DNA of 64,000 nt from contig NZ_FMZB01000010.1 in the NCBI RefSeq assembly GCF_900101385.1, positions 62,001-126,000 on the forward strand, given 5' to 3'. Positions 28,315-37,635 of the stretch are shown here, piece by piece. Both the position numbers and the translations under genes were made by a program. Position 1 is the stretch's first letter. Every line of letters begins with the position of its first letter. This DNA is from Terribacillus halophilus (GTDB taxonomy: Bacteria > Bacillota > Bacilli > Bacillales > Amphibacillaceae). The notes under the pieces are model-generated. The model had not been told where the DNA came from. It saw only the letters and a program-made list of their open reading frames with translations, and did no database searches.

Positions 28315-28590
28315 GTGTCCCAATCTGATAAAACACGTGTAACGGTGGAGATACATAACCGCTCCTATACAATTGTCGGACAGGAGCCAGCCCATCGCGT
28401 GCGGATGGTGGCGAGCCTTGTCGATCAGAAGATGTCGGAGATCCATGAAGCGAATCCGAATCTTGATACTGCTAAACTGGCCGTTTTGACGGCTGTCAAT
28501 ACAACAAATGATTATTTGAAACTGAAAGAAGAGTATGCACAATTGCTAGGCTCTATCACAAGGAAAGAGGCAAGAAAGGATAATGATTGA
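28315..28590 (+). CDS. zapA: Cell division protein ZapA
   Basis: 91-residue FtsZ-binding protein that bundles protofilaments at the division ring. TRVTVEIHNRSYTIVGQEP is the N-terminal domain and the C-terminal half is a coiled coil (LAVLTAVNTTNDYLKLKEEY). The GTG at 28315 follows TGAGGGGGGAG; no better start exists upstream. Its last codons overlap the cvpA start by eight bases. Confidence 0.93.
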   Translation: MSQSDKTRVTVEIHNRSYTIVGQEPAHRVRMVASLVDQKMSEIHEANPNLDTAKLAVLTAVNTTNDYLKLKEEYAQLLGSITRKEARKDND

Positions 28591-29149
28591 TTTACTTATC
28601 ATCGCCATGCTCCTGTTCGGCGTACTCGTCGGCTTGAAGCGCGGATTCATCATGCAGCTGTTTCACTTAGCAAGCTTTATCGTGTCATTCATTGTTGCAG
28701 CTATTTATTATGACCAGCTTGCACCCAAGCTTGAACTATGGATTCCATATCCCGATGTCTCATCCGACAGTGCTTGGTCTGACATATTCGGTGCCGTACC
28801 GCTGGATCAGGTTTTCTACAATGCAATCGCGTTCGCTATTCTTTTCTTTGCGACCAAAATCATATTGCACATCATCGGATCGATGCTGGATTTCATAGCG
28901 GACTTGCCGATCCTGCGTTCTGTCAATAAACTGCTTGGCGGTGCACTTGGATTCATTGAAATCTATCTGCTCGCATTCGTGATTCTATATCTATCGGTAT
29001 TGCTGCCCATCACACCAGTGCAGGAAGCGCTGGACAGGTCGATACTGGCGGCATGGATCGTGGAGCATACACCATATATTTCAGGTGAGATCAAGGATCT
29101 GTGGCTGAACCATGTTGCAAATAAATTACCCACTGAACTGATGGGATGA
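28583..29149 (+). CDS. CvpA family membrane protein
   Basis: 188 residues, about four membrane helices, with the CvpA pattern at the N-terminus (LIIAMLLFGVLVGLKRGF). This is YshB of B. subtilis, between zapA and polX. In E. coli the relative affects colicin V export and membrane stress, but its role in Bacillus is unknown. It overlaps zapA by eight bases (ATGATTGA), so translation is probably coupled. Confidence 0.88.
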   Translation: MIDLLIIAMLLFGVLVGLKRGFIMQLFHLASFIVSFIVAAIYYDQLAPKLELWIPYPDVSSDSAWSDIFGAVPLDQVFYNAIAFAILFFATKIILHIIGSMLDFIADLPILRSVNKLLGGALGFIEIYLLAFVILYLSVLLPITPVQEALDRSILAAWIVEHTPYISGEIKDLWLNHVANKLPTELMG

Positions 29150-29154
29150 CATGT

Positions 29155-29187
29155 TAACCCTTGCGGCATCGTGCGCAAGGGTTTTCT
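29155..29187 (+). terminator. Hairpin between cvpA and polX
   Basis: AACCCTTGC / GCAAGGGTT followed by TTTTC. It lies just before the polX ribosome binding site and may attenuate read-through. Confidence 0.7.
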
Positions 29188-29212
29188 ACCTTGTTTTGGG
29201 AGGATGAGAATA

Positions 29213-30928
29213 ATGGCAGTCAATAAAAAAGATGTCGTAAAATTGCTTGAGACAATTGCAATTTATCTTGAGCTAAAAGGGGAAAATACATTCAAGGTAT
29301 CAGCTTACCGGAAGGCTGCGGCGGCTTTGGAAGCCAATGACCAATCAATTGATGAGATAGAAAATTTCACATCGTTGAACGGAATAGGCAAGGGCACTGC
29401 AGCGGTCATCGAAGAATATATTCAAAATGAAGAATCTGATACATTGCGTCAACTGCAGGAAGATGTACCGGAAGGATTGGTACCGCTGCTTGATTTGCCT
29501 GGTCTTGGTGGGAAAAAGCTTGCTAAGTTGTATCAGGAGCTCGGTGTGGTGGATGCGACTTCTTTGAAAGAAGCAGTTGAATCAGGGAAAGTCGCATCGT
29601 TAAGCGGATTCGGAAAGAAATCGGCTGAAAAGATCCTAGATGGTCTGTCTAATGTCGGGTCCAGACCAGAACGTATCCCGATTGCGATGATGCTGCCGCT
29701 TGCAGAAAGGATCGAGACTTTCTTGGATTCACTGGAAGATATCGAACAGTATGCCCGGGCGGGCAGTCTGCGCCGGATGCAGGAAACGGTAAAGGATTTG
29801 GACTTTATCATTGCAACCAATGATCCACAAAGCGTACAGGAGCAGCTGCTTACAATCGATAACTTGAAAGAAGTAATAGCCAAAGGCGATACAAAAGTAT
29901 CTGTTACATTGGAAGAAGGCTATGATATCAATGTAGATTTCCGATTGATCGAACCAGCAGCTTTCGCAACGACGCTGCACCATTTCACCGGATCTGCCGA
30001 CCACAATGTTGCTTTGCGTCAGCTGGCGAAAAAACACGGCGAGCGCATCAGCGAATATGGTGTGGAGAATGTGGAAACAGGGGAATTGACAACGTTTGAA
30101 TCCGAAAAGGAATTTTTCGCACACTTCGGTTTGTCTTTCATACCGCCGGAAGTAAGGGAAGCACAAGGTGAACTGGAAGGCTTCAAGCAGGAAATGCCAC
30201 TTGTTCAGCTGTCGGATATCCAAGGTGATCTGCATATGCACTCAACTTGGAGTGACGGCGCCCAATCAATTGAACAGATGGCCAAACAAGCGATGGAGCT
30301 CGGTTATTCCTATATTGCCATTACGGATCACTCCAAATATTTGAAAGTGGCCAATGGATTGGATAAAAAGCGGCTGCGGAAACAACGGGAAGAAATTGAA
30401 CGGGTGAATGCACTATATCCTGATTTTCATATATTCGCAGGTGTCGAGATGGATATCCTGCCGGATGCTCGTTTGGATTTTGACGATGACTTCCTCAAAG
30501 AGATGGATTATGTCATCGGTGCAATCCATTCTAGTTTCTCGCAATCATCAGATCAAATCAAAGCGCGTTTGACAGCAGCACTCGAGCACCCGAATGTCAA
30601 TGTCATCGCCCATCCGACTGGTCGTTTGATCGGCAGAAGGGCCGGTTATGCAGCCGATCCGGAATGGCTTATCGAAAAAGCGGCTGAGACAGGGACAGTC
30701 ATCGAACTGAATGCCAATCCGAACCGTCTGGATTTATCATGGACGTATTTGAAAAAGGCCCAGGAGCTTGGCGCGAAGATTGCTGTCAATACCGATGCCC
30801 ACAGCTATGCTACCCTGTCATTCATGGAAGTAGGTGTCGCAATGGCACGCAAAGGCTGGCTGAAACCGGAGACTGTCATCAATACTTGGTCTACAAGTCA
30901 GTTGATGGAGCTTTTTCAGCGCAAATAA
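29213..30928 (+). CDS. polX: Family X DNA polymerase/3'-5' exonuclease
   Basis: Gap-filling polymerase for base excision repair, with a C-terminal PHP exonuclease/AP-endonuclease domain. Helix-hairpin-helix segments (NGIGKGTAAVIEEYI, LPGLGGKKLAKLYQ, LSGFGKKSAEKIL) lead to the nucleotidyltransferase palm (AGSLRRM, then DLDFIIAT). The PHP domain starts near residue 341 with HMHSTWSDG and later has ITDHS, GVEMDI and NTDAHS. 571 residues from the ATG at 29213, which follows GGGAGGATGA. Confidence 0.96.
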   Translation: MAVNKKDVVKLLETIAIYLELKGENTFKVSAYRKAAAALEANDQSIDEIENFTSLNGIGKGTAAVIEEYIQNEESDTLRQLQEDVPEGLVPLLDLPGLGGKKLAKLYQELGVVDATSLKEAVESGKVASLSGFGKKSAEKILDGLSNVGSRPERIPIAMMLPLAERIETFLDSLEDIEQYARAGSLRRMQETVKDLDFIIATNDPQSVQEQLLTIDNLKEVIAKGDTKVSVTLEEGYDINVDFRLIEPAAFATTLHHFTGSADHNVALRQLAKKHGERISEYGVENVETGELTTFESEKEFFAHFGLSFIPPEVREAQGELEGFKQEMPLVQLSDIQGDLHMHSTWSDGAQSIEQMAKQAMELGYSYIAITDHSKYLKVANGLDKKRLRKQREEIERVNALYPDFHIFAGVEMDILPDARLDFDDDFLKEMDYVIGAIHSSFSQSSDQIKARLTAALEHPNVNVIAHPTGRLIGRRAGYAADPEWLIEKAAETGTVIELNANPNRLDLSWTYLKKAQELGAKIAVNTDAHSYATLSFMEVGVAMARKGWLKPETVINTWSTSQLMELFQRK

Positions 30929-30952
30929 CAGCTAAAAAAGTGGGGGGAAATC

Positions 30953-33295
30953 ATGAATAAACGAATATTCCGTGTATTGGAATTCGATAAAATCATACAA
31001 AAGCTGAGTGAACAGGCGGCATCGTCACTCGGTAAGAAAAGAGCCATGCGAATACAGCCGGCAACGGAGCTAGAAACGGTGGAACAGCTGCAGGCCGAAA
31101 CCGACGAAGCTGCTTCCATTGTCCGGCTTCGCGGCGGTATACCGCTTGGAGGCATTTATGATATCCATGCAAGTGTCAAGCGGGCCGTCATCGGCGGTAT
31201 CCTGAATGCCAATGAATGCCTTGATATTGCGAGTACGATCTATGGCGGGAAGAACCTGAAGCATTTCATTGAAGAACTGGAAGAACCGGAGCTGCCGATC
31301 ATCCGCAGTCTCGTGGACCAGCTTGTTTCGCTGAGTGATTTGGAGCGTCATATCAAGAATGCAATAGATGATCATGGCCGGGTCATGGATGGTGCGTCTG
31401 AACGCCTCCGCGGCATCCGCTCCCGTATCCGTACCAATGAGAGCCGGGTACGAGAAAAACTGGAGTCGTATACTCGTTCCAAAAGCAAGATGCTGTCGGA
31501 TTCCATCATTACAATCCGCAATGACCGCTATGTGCTTCCGGTCAAACAGGAATACCGGGGGGCAATCGGCGGTATTGTCCATGATCAGTCTTCTTCGGGG
31601 CAAACCTTATTCATGGAGCCGCAGGCTGTCGTTGACTTGAACAACCAGCTGCAGGAAGCAAGAGCGCAGGAAAAGGCGGAAATCGAACGAATCCTGAAGG
31701 AAATCAGTATGCGAGTTGCGGAAGATGAAGCAATCCTGCTGGCTAATATCGAGATTCTTGGACAGATTGATTTCATCTCGGCACGTGCGAAACTAGGTGC
31801 AGCTATGCGCTGTTCGATGCCAAAAATGAACGACAAAGGCATCATTCATTTGAAGCAGGCAAGACATCCGCTTATTGATCCGGAACAGGTAGTGGCGAAT
31901 GATATCGACCTTGGGGAGGATTACTCGACAATCGTCATCACAGGTCCGAATACAGGTGGTAAAACCGTTACGATCAAAACAATCGGCCTGTTTACACTGA
32001 TGGCTCAATCTGGTCTTCAAGTTCCAGCGCTGGATGGCGGGGAAATGGCCGTTTTCACGGAAGTATTTGCCGATATCGGCGATGAACAGTCCATCGAGCA
32101 GAGTTTGAGTACCTTTAGCTCGCATATGGTAAACATCGTCGATATCCTCCAGCAAGTCGATCATCAATCGCTCGTGCTGTTTGATGAACTTGGAGCTGGG
32201 ACGGATCCGCAGGAAGGTGCAGCACTCGCGATGAGTATCCTCGATGAAACGATCAAACGCGGGGCGACTATCGTTGCAACGACACATTATCCAGAGTTGA
32301 AAGCATATGGCTATAATCGAGATCGTGTCGTCAATGCCAGTGTGGAGTTCGATGTAGAAACACTCAAACCGACCTATCGCTTGCTGATCGGTGTTCCAGG
32401 CCGCAGTAATGCATTCGAGATTTCCCGCCGACTTGGCTTGAAGGAATCGATCATCGATAGCGCCAAGGAATTGATCGGAACCGATTCGAAGAGTGTCGAA
32501 AATATGATTGCTAGCTTGGAAACGTCCCGCAGACAGGCAGAGCATGACTATGAGACAGCCCGCACGCAGCTGGAAGAAGCAGAGGCTCTGAAGCGCGACT
32601 TGGAGAAGCAATGGCAGGAATTCGATGAAAAACGTGAACGCTTGTACCGAAAAGCGGAAGAAAAAGCAGCCAAAGCTGTCGAACGGGCCAGGGAAGAAGC
32701 AGAAGAAATCGTTGCTTCCCTTCGCACGATGAAAAATCAAGCGAGCGTCAAGGAACATGAAATCATCGAAGCCCGCAAACGGTTGGAGGATGCGTCACCG
32801 GAGCTTGCCAAAAAAGGGGAAAAAGCAGCTCCGCAAACGAAGGAATCCAAACAGCTCTTGCCTGGTGATGAAGTCCTTCTGCTTACATTGGGACAAAAAG
32901 GAACCGTTGTCGAAAAAGTCAGCGACAAAGAATATTTGCTCCAAATTGGAATAATGAAAATAAAAGCGAAACGAAAAGACATCGAATTCGTAAAGAGACA
33001 GGACGTATTAAAAGAAAAGCCGGTTGCAACGGTCAAAGGTTCCGCCTATCATGTAAGCACAGAGCTGGATTTACGTGGAGAACGCTATGAAGATGCACTG
33101 CGCCGCGTCGAGAAATATGTGGATGATGCGCTGCTGGCTGGATATCCGCAAGTATCGATCATCCATGGTAAAGGAACGGGTGCATTACGGACAGGTGTGC
33201 AGGAATTCGCCAAGCGCCACCGTTCTGTGAAGAACTATCGATCCGGCGGCATGAATGAAGGCGGAACAGGTGTAACCGTGCTTGAATTTCAGTAA
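30953..33295 (+). CDS. mutS2: Endonuclease MutS2
   Basis: 780-residue relative of MutS that lacks the mismatch-binding domain and acts in recombination control and rescue of collided ribosomes in Bacillus. Walker A GPNTGGKT is near residue 334 and Walker [14 protein letters not shown] near 407. A long coiled coil (520-630) and the C-terminal Smr nuclease domain ([12 protein letters not shown] near 705, HGKGTGALR near 737) follow. GTGGGGGGAAATC precedes the ATG. It is in the zapA-cvpA-polX-mutS2 cluster. Confidence 0.97.
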   Translation: MNKRIFRVLEFDKIIQKLSEQAASSLGKKRAMRIQPATELETVEQLQAETDEAASIVRLRGGIPLGGIYDIHASVKRAVIGGILNANECLDIASTIYGGKNLKHFIEELEEPELPIIRSLVDQLVSLSDLERHIKNAIDDHGRVMDGASERLRGIRSRIRTNESRVREKLESYTRSKSKMLSDSIITIRNDRYVLPVKQEYRGAIGGIVHDQSSSGQTLFMEPQAVVDLNNQLQEARAQEKAEIERILKEISMRVAEDEAILLANIEILGQIDFISARAKLGAAMRCSMPKMNDKGIIHLKQARHPLIDPEQVVANDIDLGEDYSTIVITGPNTGGKTVTIKTIGLFTLMAQSGLQVPALDGGEMAVFTEVFADIGDEQSIEQSLSTFSSHMVNIVDILQQVDHQSLVLFDELGAGTDPQEGAALAMSILDETIKRGATIVATTHYPELKAYGYNRDRVVNASVEFDVETLKPTYRLLIGVPGRSNAFEISRRLGLKESIIDSAKELIGTDSKSVENMIASLETSRRQAEHDYETARTQLEEAEALKRDLEKQWQEFDEKRERLYRKAEEKAAKAVERAREEAEEIVASLRTMKNQASVKEHEIIEARKRLEDASPELAKKGEKAAPQTKESKQLLPGDEVLLLTLGQKGTVVEKVSDKEYLLQIGIMKIKAKRKDIEFVKRQDVLKEKPVATVKGSAYHVSTELDLRGERYEDALRRVEKYVDDALLAGYPQVSIIHGKGTGALRTGVQEFAKRHRSVKNYRSGGMNEGGTGVTVLEFQ

Positions 33296-33315
33296 TGAGC
33301 GGGGGAATTCGGGTA

Positions 33316-33720
33316 ATGGAGTCTTTTTGGGAAAATACGATTGTCTTGACAGCTGCGCGTTACAGCGTAGCGGTGCTGTGCATCATCGTGTTCATGGCTA
33401 TTTTCGAGCTGGTAACTTCCTATAAGAATTGGGAAGAAATCCGCCGTGGCAATCTGTCTGTGGCGATGGCAACAGGTGGTAAAATGTTCGGTGTTGCAAA
33501 TGTACTGCGCTTCTCTTATGAACATAATGATGGCATCCTGCAGAGTATCATGTGGAGCTCGATCGGTTTTGTGATGCTTTTGATCGGTTACTTCATCTTT
33601 GAGTTCCTGACACCGACATACAAAATCGATACAGAGATCGCCAATGATAATAGGGCTGTCGGATTTATTTCGCTTGTTATTTCGGTAGGATTATCTTATG
33701 TTATAGGAGCAAGTATTTAG
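33316..33720 (+). CDS. DUF350 membrane protein YshE
   Basis: 134 residues with four membrane helices and the DUF350 pattern (YKNWEEIRRGNLSVAMATGGKMFGVANVL). Function unknown. Start ATG 33316 follows GGGGGA at nine bases; the ATG overlapping the mutS2 stop (33295) has no binding site. In B. subtilis a fatty acid degradation cluster follows here; in this genome trxA comes next. Confidence 0.8.
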   Translation: MESFWENTIVLTAARYSVAVLCIIVFMAIFELVTSYKNWEEIRRGNLSVAMATGGKMFGVANVLRFSYEHNDGILQSIMWSSIGFVMLLIGYFIFEFLTPTYKIDTEIANDNRAVGFISLVISVGLSYVIGASI

Positions 33721-33819
33721 TGCAATGTTTAGGAATGGACGCTTCTAAGCAAACTAGTAGCGTTCCGGACTGCAGCAGTGCTATACTCGATGAAAGCTTT
33801 AATTTAGGAGGAATGTAAC

Positions 33820-34134
33820 ATGGCAATTGTAAATGCTACGGATGCAAACTTTAATACAGAAACTAGCCAAGGACTTGTCCTTGCTGACTTTTGGGCAACT
33901 TGGTGCGGCCCATGTAAAATGATCGCACCTGTATTGGAAGAAATCGACGGCGAAATGAGCGATAAAGTTAAAATCGTAAAACTTGACGTTGATGAAAACC
34001 AAGCAACTGCCGGCAAATTCGGCGTAATGAGCATTCCGACATTGCTTCTATTCAAAGATGGCGAAGTTGTCGATCAAGTGATCGGTTACCAGCCGAAAGA
34101 AGCACTTGTAGAGCTTGTTAACAAACACGCGTAA
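33820..34134 (+). CDS. trxA: Thioredoxin
   Basis: 104-residue thiol-disulfide oxidoreductase. The WCGPC site has Cys29 and Cys32; cis-Pro is in [23 protein letters not shown] carries the ribosome binding site. It donates electrons to ribonucleotide reductase, PAPS reductase and methionine sulfoxide reductases. A terminator separates it from uvrC. Confidence 0.98.
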   Translation: MAIVNATDANFNTETSQGLVLADFWATWCGPCKMIAPVLEEIDGEMSDKVKIVKLDVDENQATAGKFGVMSIPTLLLFKDGEVVDQVIGYQPKEALVELVNKHA

Positions 34135-34149
34135 GCGATAGACTTAAGA

Positions 34150-34184
34150 TCCCTTGTTACATTTTTGTAGCAAGGGTTCCTTTA
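34150..34184 (+). terminator. Terminator after trxA
   Basis: CCCTTGTTAC / GTAGCAAGGG around ATTTTT, followed by TTCCTTT. Confidence 0.7.
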
Positions 34185-34213
34185 TGTAAAGCACTAGAAA
34201 AAGGGGAAAGCGA

Positions 34214-36016
34214 ATGAACAAGACGATCACTGATAAACTCGCTGTTCTGCCGCCGCAGCCTGGCTGTTATTTGATGAAGGATAAAAATGGGACGGTCATT
34301 TATGTTGGAAAGTCCAAGCTCCTGCGCAACCGGGTCAGGTCTTATTTCACCGGGGCACACGACCGCAAGACCCAGCGGCTCGTCGCAGAGATCGTGGATT
34401 TCGAATACATTGTCACCTCCTCCGAAATCGAAGCACTCATCCTTGAAATGAATCTAATCAAAAAATATGATCCGAAATACAACATCCTCCTGAAGGATGA
34501 CAAAACATATCCCTATTTGAAAATCACAGCAGAAGAACAGCCGCGCTTGCTGGTGACACGAAAAGTAAAAAAAGATAAAGGCAAATACTTCGGACCGTAT
34601 CCGAACGTCATTGCGGCACGGGAGACGAAGAAACTGCTGGACAGACTGTATCCGCTGCGTAAGTGTAATACGATGCCGGACCGTGTCTGTTTGTATTACC
34701 ACATGCATCAATGCCTAGGACCTTGTGTGTATCCTGTTTCGGAGGAAACAAACCGAAACATCGTGCAGAATATTACAACTTTCCTAAACGGCGGTCACCA
34801 TCAGATCAAGAAAGATCTGCAGCAGAAGATGCAGGAAGCAGCCGAAGAGCTCGATTTCGAACGGGCCAAGGAACTGCGCGATCAAATCCAGCATATCGAA
34901 TCTGTCATGGAGCAGCAGAAGATGACATTGACGGATCAGACAGACCGTGATGTATTCGGATTTGCCTACGACAAAGGCTGGATGTGTGTACAAGTATTTT
35001 TCATCCGCCAAGGTAAACTCATCGAACGTGACGTGAGTATGTTCCCGTTCTTCGATGAACCGGAAGAAACATTCCTCACATTTGTCGGGCGTTTCTACCT
35101 GCATCAGAACCATTTGCTGCCAAAGCAAGTGCTGGTGCCGATCGGTACAAATGTAGAAGGCTTGCAGCAGCTTTTGGAAACGGATGTATCGATTCCATAT
35201 CGCGGCCGAAAGAAAGAGCTGGTGGAGCTTGCCGGAAAGAATGCAAAAATCGCAATCAAAGAGAAGTTTTCCTTGATTGAACGTGATGAAGATCGCACGA
35301 TCAAAGCGGTCGAATCGCTTGGAGAGAAGCTCAATATTGCAACGCCGCACCGCATCGAAGCGTTCGATAACTCCAACATCCAAGGTACCGATCCGGTTTC
35401 GGCGATGATCGTTTTCACAGACGGCCGTCCGGACAAGAAAGAGTATCGCAAATACAAGATACGTGATGTAAAAGGGCCTGATGACTATGATACAATGCGA
35501 GAAGTCATTCGCAGACGATATAAGCGGGTGTTGCAGGACAACCTGCCGCTGCCTGATTTGATTGTCATTGATGGGGGGAAAGGGCAGATGAGCGCTGCCA
35601 TTGAAGTGCTGGAAGACGAACTCGGACTGGACATACCGGTTTGCGGTCTAGCCAAAGACGACAAGCACCGGACCAGCGAATTGCTGTACGGCACACCGCC
35701 GGAAATAGTCGATTTCGATCGAAACGCCCAGGACTTTTACCTGGTGCAGCGTATCCAGGATGAAGTCCACCGCTTTGCGATCAGCTTCCACCGCCAGCTG
35801 CGCGGAAAAAGCGCAATCAAATCAAAATTGGATGATATCCCAGGTGTGGGAGAGAAGCGCAGACGACTGCTCATGCGTCACTTCAAATCCGTGCCAGCAA
35901 TCCAGGAAGCTTCTGTGGAGGAGATTGCCAAGCTTGGAATCCCGGCACCTACAGCACAAGTCATTTTGAATCATTTGAATAATCCTGCCGAAACGGAAGG
36001 AGAACAGGAAGAATAA
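34214..36016 (+). CDS. uvrC: Excinuclease ABC subunit C
   Basis: Makes both incisions in nucleotide excision repair. The GIY-YIG nuclease is at the N-terminus ([20 protein letters not shown], about 15-35). A UVR helix hairpin (about 205-240) binds UvrB, then the RNase H-like 5' nuclease ([39 protein letters not shown]) and a C-terminal helix-hairpin-helix ([15 protein letters not shown]). 600 residues, normal. Confidence 0.98.
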   Translation: MNKTITDKLAVLPPQPGCYLMKDKNGTVIYVGKSKLLRNRVRSYFTGAHDRKTQRLVAEIVDFEYIVTSSEIEALILEMNLIKKYDPKYNILLKDDKTYPYLKITAEEQPRLLVTRKVKKDKGKYFGPYPNVIAARETKKLLDRLYPLRKCNTMPDRVCLYYHMHQCLGPCVYPVSEETNRNIVQNITTFLNGGHHQIKKDLQQKMQEAAEELDFERAKELRDQIQHIESVMEQQKMTLTDQTDRDVFGFAYDKGWMCVQVFFIRQGKLIERDVSMFPFFDEPEETFLTFVGRFYLHQNHLLPKQVLVPIGTNVEGLQQLLETDVSIPYRGRKKELVELAGKNAKIAIKEKFSLIERDEDRTIKAVESLGEKLNIATPHRIEAFDNSNIQGTDPVSAMIVFTDGRPDKKEYRKYKIRDVKGPDDYDTMREVIRRRYKRVLQDNLPLPDLIVIDGGKGQMSAAIEVLEDELGLDIPVCGLAKDDKHRTSELLYGTPPEIVDFDRNAQDFYLVQRIQDEVHRFAISFHRQLRGKSAIKSKLDDIPGVGEKRRRLLMRHFKSVPAIQEASVEEIAKLGIPAPTAQVILNHLNNPAETEGEQEE

Positions 36017-36050
36017 GACTAGACCTTGGAAGCAGGGTCTAGTTTCTTTT
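36017..36050 (+). terminator. Terminator after uvrC
   Basis: ACTAGACC / GGTCTAGT with a nine-base loop, then TTCTTTT. Confidence 0.75.
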
Positions 36051-36066
36051 GAATAAGGAGGACTTG

Positions 36067-36186
36067 ATGTGGGATTTATACCTAGTACATATCATTTCTC
36101 CTCGCAAAGGTTTCACTTGTATGGGAAGAACGGAGCAGCTGTCCAGAAGCGGCCCAATCACTTGGACTAACTTAACAGCAACGTAA
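36067..36186 (+). CDS. Possible 39-residue peptide
   Basis: AAGGAGG lies six bases before an ATG that opens 39 codons (MWDLYLVHIISPRKGF ...). No promoter or homology is seen, and the end runs into the yslB terminator. In B. subtilis lysC lies between uvrC and yslB; this could be a residue of another lost gene or a real small ORF. Confidence 0.22.
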   Translation: MWDLYLVHIISPRKGFTCMGRTEQLSRSGPITWTNLTAT

Positions 36187-36215
36187 AAAAGGCACCTGCT
36201 AAAGTAGGTGCCTCT
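36187..36215 (-). terminator. Terminator after yslB
   Basis: On the minus strand, GGCACCTA-CTTT-AGCAGGTGCC with six T following. Confidence 0.85.
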
Positions 36216-36218
36216 GTT

Positions 36219-36662
36219 TTAATCTTCCTTGGCGAAATAAATATTGAATTGGACATATTCTTTCTTCGGCACATTCTCATCGACGCATTCACAAGCAAGT
36301 TCCTTGATCTGTTCGATGCTTGCAGCGAGGAAACCCGCCTCCATGCGATATTCCTGACCGAGTCCGACTTTCCATCTATGTACGACTGGTGCTCCAGAGA
36401 GTTCAAATGTCATTTCATGCCGTTTCTGTTTGACAAGGTTCAGGTTCCCCCATCCCATTTGGATGAAAAAGTCCTCGATATGTTCCATCGAAGACGGGTT
36501 TACTTGCCGTGCCAATTTCTTGCCCATGACATAAAGGATGGAGGATGCATCCTCACCTAATAAGTCTGGTATACTGACAAAACGCAATATATCATGGCCG
36601 GCTCCATGGGTGATGAGCTGTTCCATATAATCCTTGTCGAATTGTTGCAATTTCTTTTGCAT
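36219..36662 (-). CDS. yslB: DUF2507 protein YslB
   Basis: 147 residues, cytosolic, matching YslB in position (divergent from sdhCAB) and in sequence features (GAGHDILRFVSIPDLLG, GKKLARQ). The fold is related to V4R/heme-NO-binding-like ligand domains, so a small-ligand role is possible but unproven. GGAAAGGAAGACATGC precedes the ATG on the minus strand. Confidence 0.82.
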   Translation of the reverse strand: MQKKLQQFDKDYMEQLITHGAGHDILRFVSIPDLLGEDASSILYVMGKKLARQVNPSSMEHIEDFFIQMGWGNLNLVKQKRHEMTFELSGAPVVHRWKVGLGQEYRMEAGFLAASIEQIKELACECVDENVPKKEYVQFNIYFAKED

Positions 36663-36850
36663 GCATGTCTTCCTTTCCCGCCTTGTTGCAATTACAAAGT
36701 ATCTTTATTCACTTTAACACGAAAACCAGGTAAACTGCCAATGTCTTTTGGCTGAATTGACAATGTTTACGAAACTGACAAGATTCGCCGGGAATCGTGC
36801 GGATTATAATAAATAAAAAAATAGATTAGTAAATTTTTTAAAGCGTTTTC

Positions 36851-36879
36851 TTGACGCCTAAATTTGATAGTTATACAAT
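36851..36879 (+). promoter_or_regulatory. sdhCAB promoter
   Basis: TTGACG, 17 bases, TACAAT. A weaker cre-like sequence, TTTAAAGCGTTTTCTT (36837-36852), touches the -35 box with two mismatches to WTGNNARCGNWWWCAW. Confidence 0.65.
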
Positions 36880-36931
36880 AATATTGTTAATAACGTATTT
36901 AGTTTTCAATCGATTTTATTTTTAATCGGTT

Positions 36932-36947
36932 ATGAAAACGCAATCAT
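36932..36947 (+). promoter_or_regulatory. cre site in the sdh leader
   Basis: ATGAAAACGCAATCAT agrees at all 16 positions with the CcpA operator consensus WTGNNARCGNWWWCAW. It lies about 45-60 bases after the expected transcription start, where CcpA acts as a roadblock. It overlaps the 3' arm of a leader hairpin (TTTTCA ... TGAAAA, 36903-36938). Confidence 0.65.
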
Positions 36948-36981
36948 TCTGTTAATTCAGAGAGCTACTGAGGGGGTACGT

Positions 36982-37602
36982 ATGAACGAGAATCGAGAGT
37001 TTTTCTACCGCAGGCTTCATTCGTTGTTGGGAGTGCTTCCAATCGGAATCTTCCTTATCCAGCACTTGGTGATCAACCACTTCGCTGCATACGGAAGCGG
37101 CAGCTTCAATACGGCTGCCAGTTTCATGCATAACCTGCCATTCCGGTTCGTGCTTGAATGGGTAGTCATCTACATACCGATCCTGTATCATGCCATTCTC
37201 GGTGTGTACATCGTACTGACAGGCAAGAACAATACAAGGAGATACGGATATTTCCGTAACCTGATGTTCCTGTTGCAGCGGATCACAGGTATCGTGACGT
37301 TGATTTTCATCGCATGGCATGTTTATCAGACGCGCGTCGCCACGATCTTCACCCAAGAAACAATTGATTTTGATTTTATGGAGGCCATTCTGACGCAGCC
37401 ATTCTTCTTCTGGTTCTACTTGATCGGCGTCATTTCCACAACGTTCCATTTTGCGAACGGCTTATGGAGCTTCCTGGTTACCTGGGGCATCACCGTGTCA
37501 CCTCGTTCCCAGCGAATCGCGACATATGCGACGCTGCTAGTGTTCCTTGGCGTAACGTATTTGGGGGTACGCTCATTGCTGGCATTCGGCATGGGTGTAT
37601 AA
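36982..37602 (+). CDS. sdhC: Succinate dehydrogenase cytochrome b558
   Basis: Membrane anchor of complex II carrying two b-type hemes and reducing menaquinone. Five helices; the axial histidines are at 28, 70, 113 and 156, matching the B. subtilis pattern. 206 residues. GAGGGGGTACGT lies before the ATG. First gene of sdhCAB. Confidence 0.97.
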   Translation: MNENREFFYRRLHSLLGVLPIGIFLIQHLVINHFAAYGSGSFNTAASFMHNLPFRFVLEWVVIYIPILYHAILGVYIVLTGKNNTRRYGYFRNLMFLLQRITGIVTLIFIAWHVYQTRVATIFTQETIDFDFMEAILTQPFFFWFYLIGVISTTFHFANGLWSFLVTWGITVSPRSQRIATYATLLVFLGVTYLGVRSLLAFGMGV

Positions 37603-37635
37603 GACAGCTGCTTTAAGAGAGGGGACTTAAAGATT

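Noticed and set aside
31793-32758. 321-codon minus-strand frame opposite mutS2
   Set aside because: It lies fully inside mutS2, has a His/Cys/Phe-rich composition typical of antisense reading and no ribosome binding site.
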